This document shows, piece after piece, positions 1-10,142 of a stretch of 64,000 bases of DNA. The DNA lies in the NCBI GenBank assembly GCA_963698255.1, contig CAVOQD010000003.1, positions 62,001 through 126,000 of the forward strand, written 5' to 3'. The position numbers and the translations under genes were made by a program. How positions within the stretch are numbered: the first letter of the stretch is position 1; each line of letters starts with the position of its first letter. The stretch comes from JAWKOK01 sp963698255 (GTDB lineage Bacteria > Chloroflexota > Anaerolineae > Caldilineales > Caldilineaceae). Below the pieces are notes generated by a model. That model saw nothing but the letters and a program-made list of their open reading frames with translations, made no database searches and was not told where the DNA came from.

Positions 1-1158
1 ATCACCTGGGCGTTGCCATCGTCCAGCGGAATCCCCGTCGCCTGCCAGAAGCGGGTCCGCTGGGCCTGGTCAGGCGGCGGCAGCAGCAGCGTCAAGGCGT
101 TGTCCATGGCGTCGCCGACGATGCCGCCGGTGCGGCCCATGGTGACGCCCAGCGCGCCGGCATAGCCCGGCAGCCGATCCAGTGTGACGGTTTCGCCCAC
201 ATTGGCGTTGAGACGCACGACCGGCAGGGCGTGCGTCAACGTCGCCAACGGTCCCAGCAGGCGGCGTGTCTCCTCGGAGAGTGTCTCCCCGTCGTGCAAG
301 AGCAGATCCCGGCCCGACGCGCGGGCAATGGCCCCCAGCATCGTGCGCCGACCGGCCCCGCCCATGCCGCGGATCACCAACGTTTCGACCCGCCCCTGTT
401 CGATCAGCGCAGGCAGACCGGCCACCTGATCCATCATTTTTTCGGACAGCACCAGGGTGTCGAAGGTGCGCAGCTCGGCGGCAGACTGGCGCGTGATCGA
501 CGTCGTTGGGCGCGGCACATGCCGCCCACGCAATGCATCCCAGATGGGCAGCGGCACGCGCACGGTCCACTCCAGCCGCACGCGGTCATCGCCGCGTGTG
601 ATTTCCAGCAGTCCGTGATCGGCCAGCGTCTCCGCCAGCGTCCAGGCCTCCAGTTCCTCGTCCGTTTCGCCGGCAAGCAGCCAGCTCAGCACGCCCAGAC
701 AGGGCGAGCGCGAGGGCAGTGGATGTTGAAGGGCTGCAAAGAGCGCACCGAAGCGAATGTCCTCCTCGATCAGGCCGGAAGCCAGCAGCACCCGCAATTC
801 GCTCTCGGTGAGACCGAGGTCATACTGAAGCGCGCGCAGAGGTAGATGGCTGTCATATTCCGCCTCAAGATCGGCCAGCAGCGTCGCTAGCGGCACGCCG
901 GCCAGGTCGTTGTGGTAGGACTGGATAAACGGGTACTCTGTCAGGAGACTCTCGAAGACCTCGGCCGAAGAGCGCGCGCGGCATGTTGTCGATCATGTGC
1001 GCGATGAGGCGGGTGAGGTGCAGCCGAAAGTGGCCGGAGGCGTCGCGCGGGAAGTCGAGACCCGGCATCGCCTCCGGCAAGATGTCCGGCGCGACCCAAT
1101 CCGGCCCGTCTGTCTGCTGCTGGGCCGTCTCCTGCCCGCTCAGTTTCTGTTCGGCCAT
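1..1158 (-). CDS. AAA+ ATPase of the contractile injection system (partial, frameshifted)
   Basis: This is the last CIS gene visible and it runs off the left edge. The start is the ATG at 1158 (MAEQKLSGQ). The reading frame breaks near 972 in a GCGCGC tract. Adding one GC pair joins it to a frame that stays open to position 1. The joined protein has an N-terminal helical region and then a P-loop-like stretch, GMGGAGRRT, encoded near 330-355, resembling a Walker A motif with Arg-Thr in place of Lys-Thr. CIS and eCIS loci usually carry one AAA+ ATPase (the Pvc15/Afp15 position), thought to aid assembly or recycling of the particle. Family placement is inferred from this motif and from context. 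Walker B would lie outside the window. Confidence 0.7.
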
Positions 1159-1229
1159 GGCCAGTCCTTTTACCGTGAAATGTTGTTTTCCGGCGGCCCG
1201 GCGGCTCACAAAACAGTACGGATGTAGCT

Positions 1230-1306
1230 CTTGTAGCACGACATTTATGTCGTAGCCGTCGGCTGATCTCTTCGCCAGAACTGCGACATAAATGTCGCGC
1301 TACAAG
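1230..1306. repeat. Inverted repeat, family A (copy A1)
   Basis: Two 23-base arms at 1230-1252 and 1284-1306 are reverse complements with one mismatch. Each arm contains the near-palindrome CGACATTTATGTCG. It lies between the AAA+ ATPase and the upstream CIS gene and recurs at 3237-3312, 17046-17101 and 51491-51818. Confidence 0.85.
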
Positions 1307-1367
1307 ACCTACGGCCCGCTGTGTCGGAATACGAACTCTGAGCGCCCTGCCGTCTGTGTTGCAGAAT

Positions 1368-3164
1368 CTATGAAAAATAGAACGTAACGATGTGGCCAAA
1401 ATAGGGCGCCCAGCCAGGATCCTGATCTAGACCGGCACGGCGAACGTCGAGATCGATCTGGGCGAGCGCAAAGTGAATATCCAGGTGGGTGGCGCTGGTT
1501 CGAACCGTGGCCAGGCTCAGGATCGGCGCCGCAAAGTCGAGAACGGGCGCGGCGCCCAGCAGGCGTGCCAACGCAAAGCGCAGATAGGGCAGGCACCGCT
1601 GCAGCCACCAGCCCAGCCCAGGTCCGACGCGCGCTGTCCATGCCGGGTGCAGCGTTTCCGACGGCGGTGGAGGACCGTGAATGTACGTTGGCCTTACGCC
1701 GGCATCTCGACACTCTGCTTCCCACGCATCTTGATGTTCGACGCTGCCGGGCAGATCTGCGATCAGCCAGCCGAAGTCGGCGGCCCACAGACGTGTGCGG
1801 CCATCTGTCGTCTCTGGGTGGCAGGCAATGGTATCGAAACCGTGTACGGCCAGCCACTCCGGACGCAGCGCAAAACGGGACGTCTGCGGCAAATCAGTAC
1901 CCCAGGGCGTGTCGAGATCGTGGCCGCCTAGCTCGGCGACCAGCGCCCAGAACGGGTCGGCCTGGTATTCGGCAAAACGCTCGCCCAGCAGCGCAGCCGT
2001 CAACGCGGCCAGAAAATCCCACGTGTTGACCGTCGCCACCTCGTTCACGCTCCACGGCAATCCAAGCCGGGTCAGCAGATTGATCAGGTAGAAGGCCCCG
2101 CCCAGACGGGTTGCCGTGCTTTGCGCTGCCGGGCTTTCAGCATCCGCATCTCCGTGTGGCCGAGCGGCAACCTCGCTCGCCGCCCAATCAGGCGCTCCCG
2201 ATTCAAGAACTTCCGCACCAGGTATCGTGTCGACTGAATGCTTGGCGCTGATCTGAGACGACGCTCCTAGGCCCTGCGTTGCATCTGCTGCATGCTCCAC
2301 GTCCGAAGTGTTGTCGAGCGCGGCAGTCGCCGGTTTGGGTCGCTGCTCGAACCGGCCACGTGCCGCTGTCGCAGCAAACCAGCGTACGGTCTGCGGCACA
2401 AAGTCAACCCCACGCACGGCCTGTGGCGACATGGCCAGCAGGTAGTTGACGCCCAGGAACAGTTCGGCTTCGATCGGCAGCGTGCGTGCAACCGAGGCCG
2501 GCAGCCACTCTGTCCAGGGCGGCACCGGATCGTCGGCTGCATTGGCCGGCTCAAGTCCGTTTGCGTGGACGGGAGTACGCATCGCCTCCTCGCGCACGGG
2601 CACAAGGGGCAGATCGAATGTCGCCTGTAGCTGGTGGGCCAACTGCGCAAGGCCGCGTCGGTCCAGTCTACGCACGGCCTGCACGGCCTCTGCCGGTGAG
2701 AGTCGAGCGAGTGTTCGCGGCAGCGCTTCCACATGTTGCGACCACGCCATCACGAGCCGTTCGTCGACCGGGGCGTTCGGCAGCGTTGGGAAGAGCGAAT
2801 CCCAGTACCACGAACTGTGTCCGGCCAGGCAGTCGCGCGTGCAGCAGACCAGCAGCTCGACGCCGTCGCTAAAGAGCACGCTCTCGGCATCCACGCGCAC
2901 ATACTGGTGTGCCGGACGGACCGCATGCCTGGCCAGTTCGTCGATCCGCTTCTGTACCTGGTGCGCCCACTCTTGCGATGCGCTGCCGGCCCGCGCAAAT
3001 GGCGGCAGTTGATCGAGCCGGCGGATGACCAGCACGGCGCCGCTGGGCAGGAACGAAGGCTGCAGCGGTGTCTGGCGCAGGGTCTGTTGCAACGCCAGAC
3101 GCGCGGCCACGTGGTTGCCGCCGTTTGCGTGCAGCCGTAGCCGCTTGATCCGCACATCCTGCAT
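1368..3164 (-). CDS. Conserved CIS-associated protein of unknown function (598 aa)
   Basis: An uninterrupted 598-residue ORF lies between the fibre-like proteins and the AAA+ ATPase. The start at 3164 has a purine-rich ribosome site (GGAGAGAAGAGATGCC). No catalytic motif, signal peptide or membrane segment is evident. The N-terminus is basic (RIKRLRLHANGG). The C-terminus ends in an alternating hydrophobic stretch, HLDIHFALAQIDLDVRRAG and then FGHIVTFYFS, which looks like a beta-rich domain. From memory, large proteins with similar C-termini occur beside the AAA+ gene in phage-tail-like clusters of other Chloroflexota, Actinobacteria and cyanobacteria. A structural or assembly role is inferred from position only. 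Confidence 0.6.
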   Translation of the reverse strand: MQDVRIKRLRLHANGGNHVAARLALQQTLRQTPLQPSFLPSGAVLVIRRLDQLPPFARAGSASQEWAHQVQKRIDELARHAVRPAHQYVRVDAESVLFSDGVELLVCCTRDCLAGHSSWYWDSLFPTLPNAPVDERLVMAWSQHVEALPRTLARLSPAEAVQAVRRLDRRGLAQLAHQLQATFDLPLVPVREEAMRTPVHANGLEPANAADDPVPPWTEWLPASVARTLPIEAELFLGVNYLLAMSPQAVRGVDFVPQTVRWFAATAARGRFEQRPKPATAALDNTSDVEHAADATQGLGASSQISAKHSVDTIPGAEVLESGAPDWAASEVAARPHGDADAESPAAQSTATRLGGAFYLINLLTRLGLPWSVNEVATVNTWDFLAALTAALLGERFAEYQADPFWALVAELGGHDLDTPWGTDLPQTSRFALRPEWLAVHGFDTIACHPETTDGRTRLWAADFGWLIADLPGSVEHQDAWEAECRDAGVRPTYIHGPPPPSETLHPAWTARVGPGLGWWLQRCLPYLRFALARLLGAAPVLDFAAPILSLATVRTSATHLDIHFALAQIDLDVRRAGLDQDPGWAPYFGHIVTFYFS

Positions 3165-3236
3165 GGCATCTCTTCTCTCCTGGACGAAAATCGGTATGAA
3201 AATCGGACGCCTGTGGGTCGGGCATCCTTGCCCGAC

Positions 3237-3312
3237 TTGTAACTCGACATTTATGTCGAAGCCCGATCACTCAGCCGGAGCGGTCTGCTTCGACATAAAT
3301 GTCGAGCTACAA
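3237..3312. repeat. Inverted repeat, family A (copy A2) in a 366-bp gap
   Basis: Arms 3237-3262 and 3287-3312 (26 bases each) are reverse complements with one mismatch and contain CGACATTTATGTCG. The surrounding gap 3165-3530 also holds a small GTCGGGCA/TGCCCGAC hairpin just before it and a degenerate family-B pair (GCGGAT / ATCCGC) near 3425-3510. I see no gene in the gap. Confidence 0.8.
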
Positions 3313-3530
3313 TATTCTCGCCAACTACCAAGTAGTGCAAAGCGGCGAAAATAGGCAAGTGGATCTGACAGCCCCCCAACCCCCAGCCTTGCTTAGTTTT
3401 TCCCACAAGTGAGAGAGCCGATGTGAACGCGGATCTTGGCGGACAAAGGCGGATTACTCTCGATTTATCCACGGAATTCAGCCAGATCAGCGTCATCCGC
3501 GTCCAGATCGGCTTTCTCTCCGGCGGCCTG

Positions 3531-5418
3531 CTAGAGCCGCAGCGGCCGGCTCAACCGGTCGCGTTGGTGGCGAATGAAGGCCACGTAGAAGAGCGGCTGC
3601 TTGGCCGCGGCTTGGATCGTCAGCCAATCGGCCATGGCAACGGCTCCAGTGTTGGCAGCCGCGGCCATGAAGGCGTTGAGCATCATGAAACTAGCGACGT
3701 TGTTGTGTACCGTCGCCAGATCGCCGCCGAAGCTGAACCCGCCGCCCCCGCCCGATACCAGCGATGTGATGGCGGACGTGATCAGGTTCGGCATTGCTTT
3801 TGTCAGTTGCAGGCGATAGGGCGCCAGCAGTTCATCGATCACGAGGATGTCGACCAACGGCTCGACCGCATCCTTCTCCTTGTCCGCAGCCGGGTCAACG
3901 AAGTACCAGTCCGGCCGCGCTCTTCGGGACCAACCGGCCGCTGTGTACCCTCGATGGACCTCGAACGCTGCCGCCGATCGCCGAAAGCCGGCGACGCCAG
4001 CCCTATCCACACCGGCAGTCCCTGCGCTGTTGACACCGACAGTTTCAGCCGTACTGATACCGGAAGCGATGAAGATGCCGGGTTGAATGCTGCCGACAAC
4101 CGTCCTGAAATTTTCGCCCGTGACCGCCACCGACGACCTGTCGGCCAGTGTGAACTCAAAGAAACGGTCAACAGGTGCTGATGGAGATGCCGACGGCGCC
4201 GGCAGTTGGATGGCGGGCTGCACCCAAGATTGGTGCAGTCGGTTGTGGATCTCGTCCTCCTGCACGATGGTGTATTCGTCGGGCAGATAGTCGCCGAAGA
4301 AGTGTTCCAGATTGAAGATGGCTCCCTGGTCGGATGCCGCCAGCACCCCGGCCCGCACGCGGTTGAATACCTGGCTGTTCGACAGCTTGAACTGCGCTAT
4401 CGCCCTCTCCTGCTCTTCGCTCAAAGATGCAGCAAAGGCGTCGACCAGGATCAGTTCGTACGGGTTGACGGGCAGCAGGCCGACCGGCGGCAGATAGGCG
4501 AAGTGCGTGGCGGCGCGGATGTCGCCTGTCTTTGTGCCGAACCTCTGTTGCAGATCGGCGGTCTCGGTCTGGAACTGGACGAATCGGGCCTCGCCCTCGG
4601 CCACGCGCTGGTCGCTGATGTTGGCCTTCCATGCGCTGGCCGGATAGGGATGGATCAGTCGGCGCCGCGCCGCCCACTCCTCGACAAAGCTGATCTGGTT
4701 GTCTGCCCAGTAGAAGGCGGCAAGCGGCAGATCGCATTCGTCTAGATCGGCGGCCGCGATCTTGCTGAAGCCGTTGTAGGCTGGGTCGAATTCGAACGGG
4801 TTGTGCATCAACGAGTCGAGCGCGGCGCTGCCGTAGAACCAGTGGGCGAGCAGGTTGCGATTGCGGTCGCGACGGTTGCCGGTCGGCGCTGTGTAGCCCG
4901 TGAGGCGGATGATCTTGAACTCGACGCCCTCGACTTCCCACTGGTTGGCGCAGGTGGCGGTCTCCGTGCCGTCGCAGGCATCAGCGCGGGACCGAACCTT
5001 CCAAGCGAGAAAGGGGGGCCACGGTCAACAGGTAGGCGCCGTCGTTGAGCGCCGCGGCGGGCGCGGCCTCGTCACCCTCGCAGGCTTCGAAGCGCCCGGA
5101 TCGGCGCACGGCCGCAGCCTCTTCGCTGATGGGCTGGACTGGCAGATCGATCGAATCGGCGGCCAGACGCACCACGTCGCCGCGGCGGTTGATGCCGATG
5201 CCGGCGGTGATGCGCAGATCGCGCTTGCCGGAGACCGCGGTCACGCGATAGCCGTTGATGACGCCGAAACCCGCGCCCTTGCCGACCAGTGCCAGGCGTT
5301 CGAGCACGGCCCGCTGGTCGCTCTGCAGATCTTCGGCCGTGAGCAGGCGGCCATTGGTGTAGTGCGGTGCACGCAGATCTGCGTCGTAGTCTGTGCCGAT
5401 GTTGCGGAAGTTTGCCAT
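3531..5418 (-). CDS. Fibre-like/baseplate-attached CIS protein 2 (about 629 aa, frameshifted)
   Basis: The start is ATG 5418 (MANFRNIGTDYDADL). The frame stops at 4981 and resumes in another frame that is open to 3531. Restoring one GC pair in the CGCG tract near 4990 joins both halves into about 629 residues. The N-terminal 100 residues (NGRLLTAEDL, GFGVINGYRV, AGIGINRRGDVV) parallel those of the neighbouring 645-residue protein (GYGTVSGLRV, PGIGIDQYGRVF), so the two are probably paralogues with a shared baseplate-docking domain and different distal parts. The distal part is not recognised and includes a short Ala/Ser/Pro linker (PAPSASPSAP). A tail-fibre or receptor-binding role is inferred from gene order. 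Confidence 0.6.
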
Positions 5419-5420
5419 GT

Positions 5421-7358
5421 TTAGTCCACCTCTCTGGCGCGACCCTGTTCGCGCACGTAGATCACCAGCGCCTCCTGTTCGCCCAATTCTTGAAAGCGCA
5501 TGATGTGGCCGTCGAGCCGCTGTCCGCTGGCCTTCATGTACTCACGCAGCGAGCCAAATCCCTGCATGTCCGGCGGCTGACCCTGCGGGTTGTAGGCCAG
5601 CATCTCCATGGACGCATCCAGCGGGAAGACGAAGCGGGCAAACGGTATGCCGCGATCCTGGAGTTCCGGGTTGGCCAGCCAGACATTGGGGCGAATCGGC
5701 TTCGGTTCCAGCGGGATCATATCCACTGCGCCGGGCGCCGTTTCGGCAAAGAGGAAGACCGTCTCCTGTCCGCTCAAGTTGAAGATCTCGCCGTCGTTCT
5801 GTTCCACCAGACCGTCCAGATGGAACCACAACTCATAGTTGCGCAAAAAGTCATCCCCGCCGTCGCTGGCGGTGATGGGCGTGATGGTGACGAAAGGCAC
5901 GATGGGCGTCGGCGGCGGGAGCAGTTCGCTGATGATCTGGACGATCTCGTCCCGGTCGATGCTTTCGCCCCGCTCGACGATATGAAAGGCCAGCAGTTGA
6001 TTGTTGGCCGGGTTGAAGTTAGCGTAGGCAAAGGGCGCATTGGTGATGAAGTCGGCCAGCGTGCCCGCGCCCTGGACAGGAATTTGGTCGCCGTTGAAGA
6101 TAAGCAAAAGCCGATCGCCATTGGCCAGCGTGGTACCCGTTGTCCCCACTTCAAAGTAGCGCCCCACTGGATTGCGCCGCGCCGTGTCCTCGGTGATCTG
6201 GATCTGCAAGCTGTTGAGCGCGCCATTGGCGCCGATGCGCACCAGCCGCAGGTTGTTGGGCGACAGTTGGATGTTGCGGTCGATGTGCACCCAGAGCGAG
6301 AGCGTCCGAACGTCGGCGTCCTCAATGGTGACAAACTCGCTCACCGGCCGCGCCGTCGCCGCCCCGCCGCCTTCACCGGGCATGTCCGGGAAGCGATAGA
6401 GTTCCTGGATCAGATGCGTGTGCAGCAGGTAGGGCCGGGCCGAGTTATCGACAGCGATGTCGTCCAGCGTGAGCGTATCCGCGTCCATGGTGGCCAGCGT
6501 CATCTGGGCCAGCACGATCTCGGCCGGGGGCGGCTCGTCCTCGCTGCCCGCGGGTTTGCCCGGTGCGATCAGATCGGGCACCAGTTCGGGGCGCACGACG
6601 GTGATCCAGTAGGTGAAGATGTCGTCCAGCAGGGCCTCGGCCTCGCCCGGCTGCACCGGGATCACGCGTGTCGCGGGATCGATGATGCCGCCCAGTTCGC
6701 TGGTCAGATGGGCGCCGAAGTCGGTCGCCGATTGGGTGATGAAATCTGGGCCGATGATGGCGGACAGCCGATCCGCCTCGCCCAGATCGGCCAGGCTGTC
6801 GGCCCCGGCCTGGACGCGGAAGAGGCTCAGGAATGTGGCCAGATTGGCGGCGGCGTCGTGGCGGGGCAAAGGCGGCGGCGCCAGTGCAAAGTCGATCTCG
6901 TAGATGTCCCGCAGCCGCGAGGCCGCGCTGAGCTGGTCGCTGCTGCTGCACGGCTGGCCGGCGATGGGCACTAGCTCGGTCTCGCATTCGGCGTAGCGCG
7001 CCACGACGTAGACGGTCTTATCGTCGTCGTCCACCTCCTGATCGGCCAGCCACGCGGGCAGGCTGGCGCACTGGGTGTTGCGCACCACGAAAACACGGCC
7101 ATACTGGTCGATGCCGATGCCGGGCGCGACCTGCACCTCGATATCACTGCCGTTTTCCGCCGCGGTCACGCGCAGCCCGCTCACCGTACCGTAGCCGTGC
7201 AGCGAGCGGTTGTGCTGGTACTCTTTCTCCAGGAAATAGCACTGCTCGTCGACAAACTCATCGACGCCCAGCACCAGTCCAAACTCATAGTTCACCCGTT
7301 GAAATGGGTCCTTCGCACCCTGCGCCAAAGGGATACAGCGTTGTGTGATGCCATTCAT
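5421..7358 (-). CDS. Fibre-like/baseplate-attached CIS protein 1 (645 aa)
   Basis: An intact 645-residue ORF starts at ATG 7358 and ends two bases before the start of its paralogue, so the two are probably translated together. Residues 20-110 contain a compact docking-type domain (GLVLGVDEFVDEQCYF, HGYGTVSGLRV, PGIGIDQYGRVFVV) also present in the next gene. The rest looks beta-rich and acidic, with repeated SLWVHID and ELWFHLD segments (around residues 350 and 520) that may be two copies of one module. No enzymatic motif is seen. It follows the gpI-like gene, the usual place for fibre genes in tail clusters. Confidence 0.55.
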   Translation of the reverse strand: MNGITQRCIPLAQGAKDPFQRVNYEFGLVLGVDEFVDEQCYFLEKEYQHNRSLHGYGTVSGLRVTAAENGSDIEVQVAPGIGIDQYGRVFVVRNTQCASLPAWLADQEVDDDDKTVYVVARYAECETELVPIAGQPCSSSDQLSAASRLRDIYEIDFALAPPPLPRHDAAANLATFLSLFRVQAGADSLADLGEADRLSAIIGPDFITQSATDFGAHLTSELGGIIDPATRVIPVQPGEAEALLDDIFTYWITVVRPELVPDLIAPGKPAGSEDEPPPAEIVLAQMTLATMDADTLTLDDIAVDNSARPYLLHTHLIQELYRFPDMPGEGGGAATARPVSEFVTIEDADVRTLSLWVHIDRNIQLSPNNLRLVRIGANGALNSLQIQITEDTARRNPVGRYFEVGTTGTTLANGDRLLLIFNGDQIPVQGAGTLADFITNAPFAYANFNPANNQLLAFHIVERGESIDRDEIVQIISELLPPPTPIVPFVTITPITASDGGDDFLRNYELWFHLDGLVEQNDGEIFNLSGQETVFLFAETAPGAVDMIPLEPKPIRPNVWLANPELQDRGIPFARFVFPLDASMEMLAYNPQGQPPDMQGFGSLREYMKASGQRLDGHIMRFQELGEQEALVIYVREQGRAREVD

Positions 7359-7400
7359 GGTTTGCTTCTCCTGCCGTGAAATTCGCCACAGATGTAGAGA

Positions 7401-9989
7401 TTAGCCGCCCGCCACAACTCGGTTGCGTTCCATCACGAAGCGGTCCTGCACGTTGTAGGGATACGGACAACCGAGATGGGCGTTGGGCAGCGTGACTTCG
7501 CCCAGCACCAGCGGATCGAAGTGGGTCGAGTAGCCGATCTGCGTGTCCAGCCCGAGCCGCGCTTCGCCGACGCGGAACATGTTCCAATACTCCTTAATTT
7601 CGAACCAGGTGTGGGCCGGCTTCTCCATCTCGACGATGCGCTCGACCATGCGCCGGGCCTCGCTGGGCGGCACCTCGTCGCCCAGCATGTCGGTGCGCTC
7701 GAAGCGGTAGGGCACAAGCACGGTGAAGCGGTGCGCGGCGTCGGCCACGCTGACGCCGTCGGCCGTGCCCTCCGTCGGGTCGCCGAAGACCGTGCCGGCC
7801 ACATCGCGGGTCAAGAAATGCTCCACGATGCGGATGCGGCTGTGTTGCGCGCAGCGGGGGTCGAAGAGTTCGTCGGCCATCGCTTCGTCGATCACCTCAT
7901 CGTCCAGGAAGATGCGCAGCGCGGCGATGACGCCGGCCAAGGTGCCGCGCTGGCGGTAGAGCCGGTGGGCGAAGCGGATGAAAAAGCGCCGTCGCTCCTC
8001 ATCCCAGAGCGGGTGCAGGACCACGCCCAGCCAGCCGGCCAGCCAGTCCAGCGCGTCCGGCGGCGTGCTGCGCGGGTCGAGCAGCGTGGAGATCTGGACG
8101 ATCTTGTCCTCCAGTTCGGTGTAGGAACCCTCGAAGTTGGCCAGAAGCCGTTCGGTCAGACTGGCCGAGACCGCGTCCTCACCGTAGATGGCCGGCAGAT
8201 AGTGGTCGCGGTAGGAAAAGCGCGGATACCACAGACGCAGCGCCTGGATCTCCGGCGTCACCCGGCCCGTGCCCAGCAACGTTAACTGCACCTGGACATA
8301 GCGTCCGACCACGTCCTGGAGCAGGATCTCCCAGGTGCCGGCGCGGTCGCCGAGGGTGGCGTCGTTGCGGCGTGCCGCGTACGGGTCGTAGTAGGGCAGC
8401 TCCGCGCCGTCAGATCGCTGGTAGGGCTTGGGCTGGGCGATCCAGGCCGCGCCGGCGAGCGTGTCGGCGTCATCGGCCGCTCGCGCGTCGATCAACACCT
8501 GCGCGCCCGGCGGAATCTCGGCGTCCAGAAAGAGCCGGTGCCAGACACAGCCGATGATGTTGCTGTCAAAGGGCTGTTCGGGCATGCCGTTCTCCAGCGC
8601 AAAGCGGTTCTGCGGGTCGCCGGACCGGTAGCGGCGTTCGAAATCGATGGGCGAACGTATGACCCCGGCGGTGGCGTACTCACAGTCCAGAAAGATGCCC
8701 AGCGGAATCCAGCGGCCCTCAAGATCTTTGTTGGGAAAGTCGTAGTAGACCTGGCCGCCGGCGGCTACAAGGCTCTTCTCCTGCCAGCGGCGCAGCGGCA
8801 GGTAGTCGGGTTGGGCATCAATGTCGGGTTTCGCAGGATCCAGTTGGTAGACGATGACCTGATTACCGTCGCGCTTGGCCACAAAGAGCAGGTGCACGGT
8901 CTCGCCCTCGTCCGCGCTTTGCACCGCTTGCAGCGGCGGGCATGGATCTGCGCCGATCACGCACGCCATGTAGGCGAAGTCGTGGGCGTGCATGGGCCGC
9001 ACCTCAGAGCCGCTGTCCGGGTCGGAGACCGAATAGTCGAGGGCATAGACCGTGCGCAGCGCGGCGTGGGTATATTCGTAGACCGCCGACGGCGCGTCAT
9101 CCGGCGGCGCGTTCAGAATCAGCACCGTGCCGTCCGGCCCGCTGTCGATACTGATGGGATCGGCGGGCGCATCGTGGTCGACGTCGCCGCTGAGCGGGTA
9201 GCCCTCGTGGGGCGGCAGACGTCGTGTCCGGCGCGGTTCTGCATCGGCCGGCGCTTCCTTGGGCTGGAACGTGGTCGGCGGCGGCGGACCTCCTGCGTCC
9301 GGCAGGGTCGTGACCAGTTGGAAATCACGGTTCAACTGCCAGTAGCGCGCCAGCGCACGGTCGAGCACCAGCAGCCCGCCGTCGGGCGTGGCCGCCAGAT
9401 CCCAGGGCGTGAAGGTCTCTCCTTCGGGCAGCGTCCACAGCAGCAGGATGGGCGGGCCGCCGCGATGAAGATCGAAGATCAGCAGCCCCTGTCCGACGAC
9501 GCCCACGACCAGGTAGTGGCCACGGGTCACGGCTAGACCGCTGAGCGTCAGGATGTCCGGCGTGGGCGGGACGACCGGGCCAAAGCGGCGTTTGTCCGGC
9601 GACAACGGCGGGCAGTCATCAACGGTCGTCGACGACCAGAAGCGCGCTGAATCGTGTTCGCCGTCGGCCAGGAAGCGAATGCCTGTGCCGGCCTCATCGA
9701 TCCAATACCAGTGGCGGTAGCGATCGCGATCGGCGCCGCGCCGCCTGTCCAGGTCGGCCGGCGGCTGCTCGGTGGCGCTGCGAAATTGGATGACCTGGCG
9801 CGCCAGGCGCAGGTTCTTCTCCTGTCGATTCCACTCCACTTCCGCGTCGACGAATGCCTCATCTTTGCGAAGGGGATCGTCGCCCTTGCCAAAGATCTCG
9901 CCCAGCGTCACGCCGTGCTTGACCGAGCGCCACTGCGCCCAATCGTCCAGTGTATGGGTCAGGTGGAATTTTGCCCCGTTGACGTTCAA
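7401..9989 (-). CDS. CIS baseplate wedge protein, P2 gpI-like, with propeller-like N-terminal half (862 aa)
   Basis: This intact ORF starts at ATG 9989 (MNVNGAKFHLTHT). The C-terminal region, residues about 590-790, matches the phage tail protein I type seen in CIS wedge proteins: YGEDAVSASLTERLLANFEG, then LDPRSTPPDALDWLAGWLG and RFAHRLYRQRGTLAGVIAAL. The N-terminal half, residues about 90-400, has repeated short beta blades (LLVLDRALARYWQLN, YLVVGVVGQGLLIFDL) suggesting an NHL- or propeller-like fold. The length is much greater than P2 gpI, so this is a fusion or expanded Pvc12-type protein. Its position after gpJ fits the baseplate order gp25-gpJ-gpI. Confidence 0.75.
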   Translation of the reverse strand: MNVNGAKFHLTHTLDDWAQWRSVKHGVTLGEIFGKGDDPLRKDEAFVDAEVEWNRQEKNLRLARQVIQFRSATEQPPADLDRRRGADRDRYRHWYWIDEAGTGIRFLADGEHDSARFWSSTTVDDCPPLSPDKRRFGPVVPPTPDILTLSGLAVTRGHYLVVGVVGQGLLIFDLHRGGPPILLLWTLPEGETFTPWDLAATPDGGLLVLDRALARYWQLNRDFQLVTTLPDAGGPPPPTTFQPKEAPADAEPRRTRRLPPHEGYPLSGDVDHDAPADPISIDSGPDGTVLILNAPPDDAPSAVYEYTHAALRTVYALDYSVSDPDSGSEVRPMHAHDFAYMACVIGADPCPPLQAVQSADEGETVHLLFVAKRDGNQVIVYQLDPAKPDIDAQPDYLPLRRWQEKSLVAAGGQVYYDFPNKDLEGRWIPLGIFLDCEYATAGVIRSPIDFERRYRSGDPQNRFALENGMPEQPFDSNIIGCVWHRLFLDAEIPPGAQVLIDARAADDADTLAGAAWIAQPKPYQRSDGAELPYYDPYAARRNDATLGDRAGTWEILLQDVVGRYVQVQLTLLGTGRVTPEIQALRLWYPRFSYRDHYLPAIYGEDAVSASLTERLLANFEGSYTELEDKIVQISTLLDPRSTPPDALDWLAGWLGVVLHPLWDEERRRFFIRFAHRLYRQRGTLAGVIAALRIFLDDEVIDEAMADELFDPRCAQHSRIRIVEHFLTRDVAGTVFGDPTEGTADGVSVADAAHRFTVLVPYRFERTDMLGDEVPPSEARRMVERIVEMEKPAHTWFEIKEYWNMFRVGEARLGLDTQIGYSTHFDPLVLGEVTLPNAHLGCPYPYNVQDRFVMERNRVVAGG

Positions 9990-10037
9990 GATAACCTTGC
10001 CTTTGCTCGAAAATTCGTACCGATTTTAGCGATCGAT

Positions 10038-10137
10038 CTGATGGACCGCGGATTTGGCGGATTCGGCGGATCAAAGCGGATATCAATCGGATAGAATCCG
10101 TGGAAATCAGCCGAATTCGCCAAATCCGCGGTCTATC
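10038..10137. repeat. Inverted repeat, family B (copy B1)
   Basis: Left arm near 10040-10072 (GGACCGCGGATTTGGCGGAT) and right arm near 10110-10137 (GCCAAATCCGCGGTCTATC) are reverse complements with few mismatches. It separates the gpJ gene from the gpI-like gene. Confidence 0.8.
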
Positions 10138-10142
10138 AAAAC

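Noticed and set aside
5367..6974. Long plus-strand ORF of 535 codons opposite the fibre-like gene
   Set aside because: It is antisense to a better-supported CIS protein and shows His/Arg/Gly-rich shadow composition without any domain pattern.
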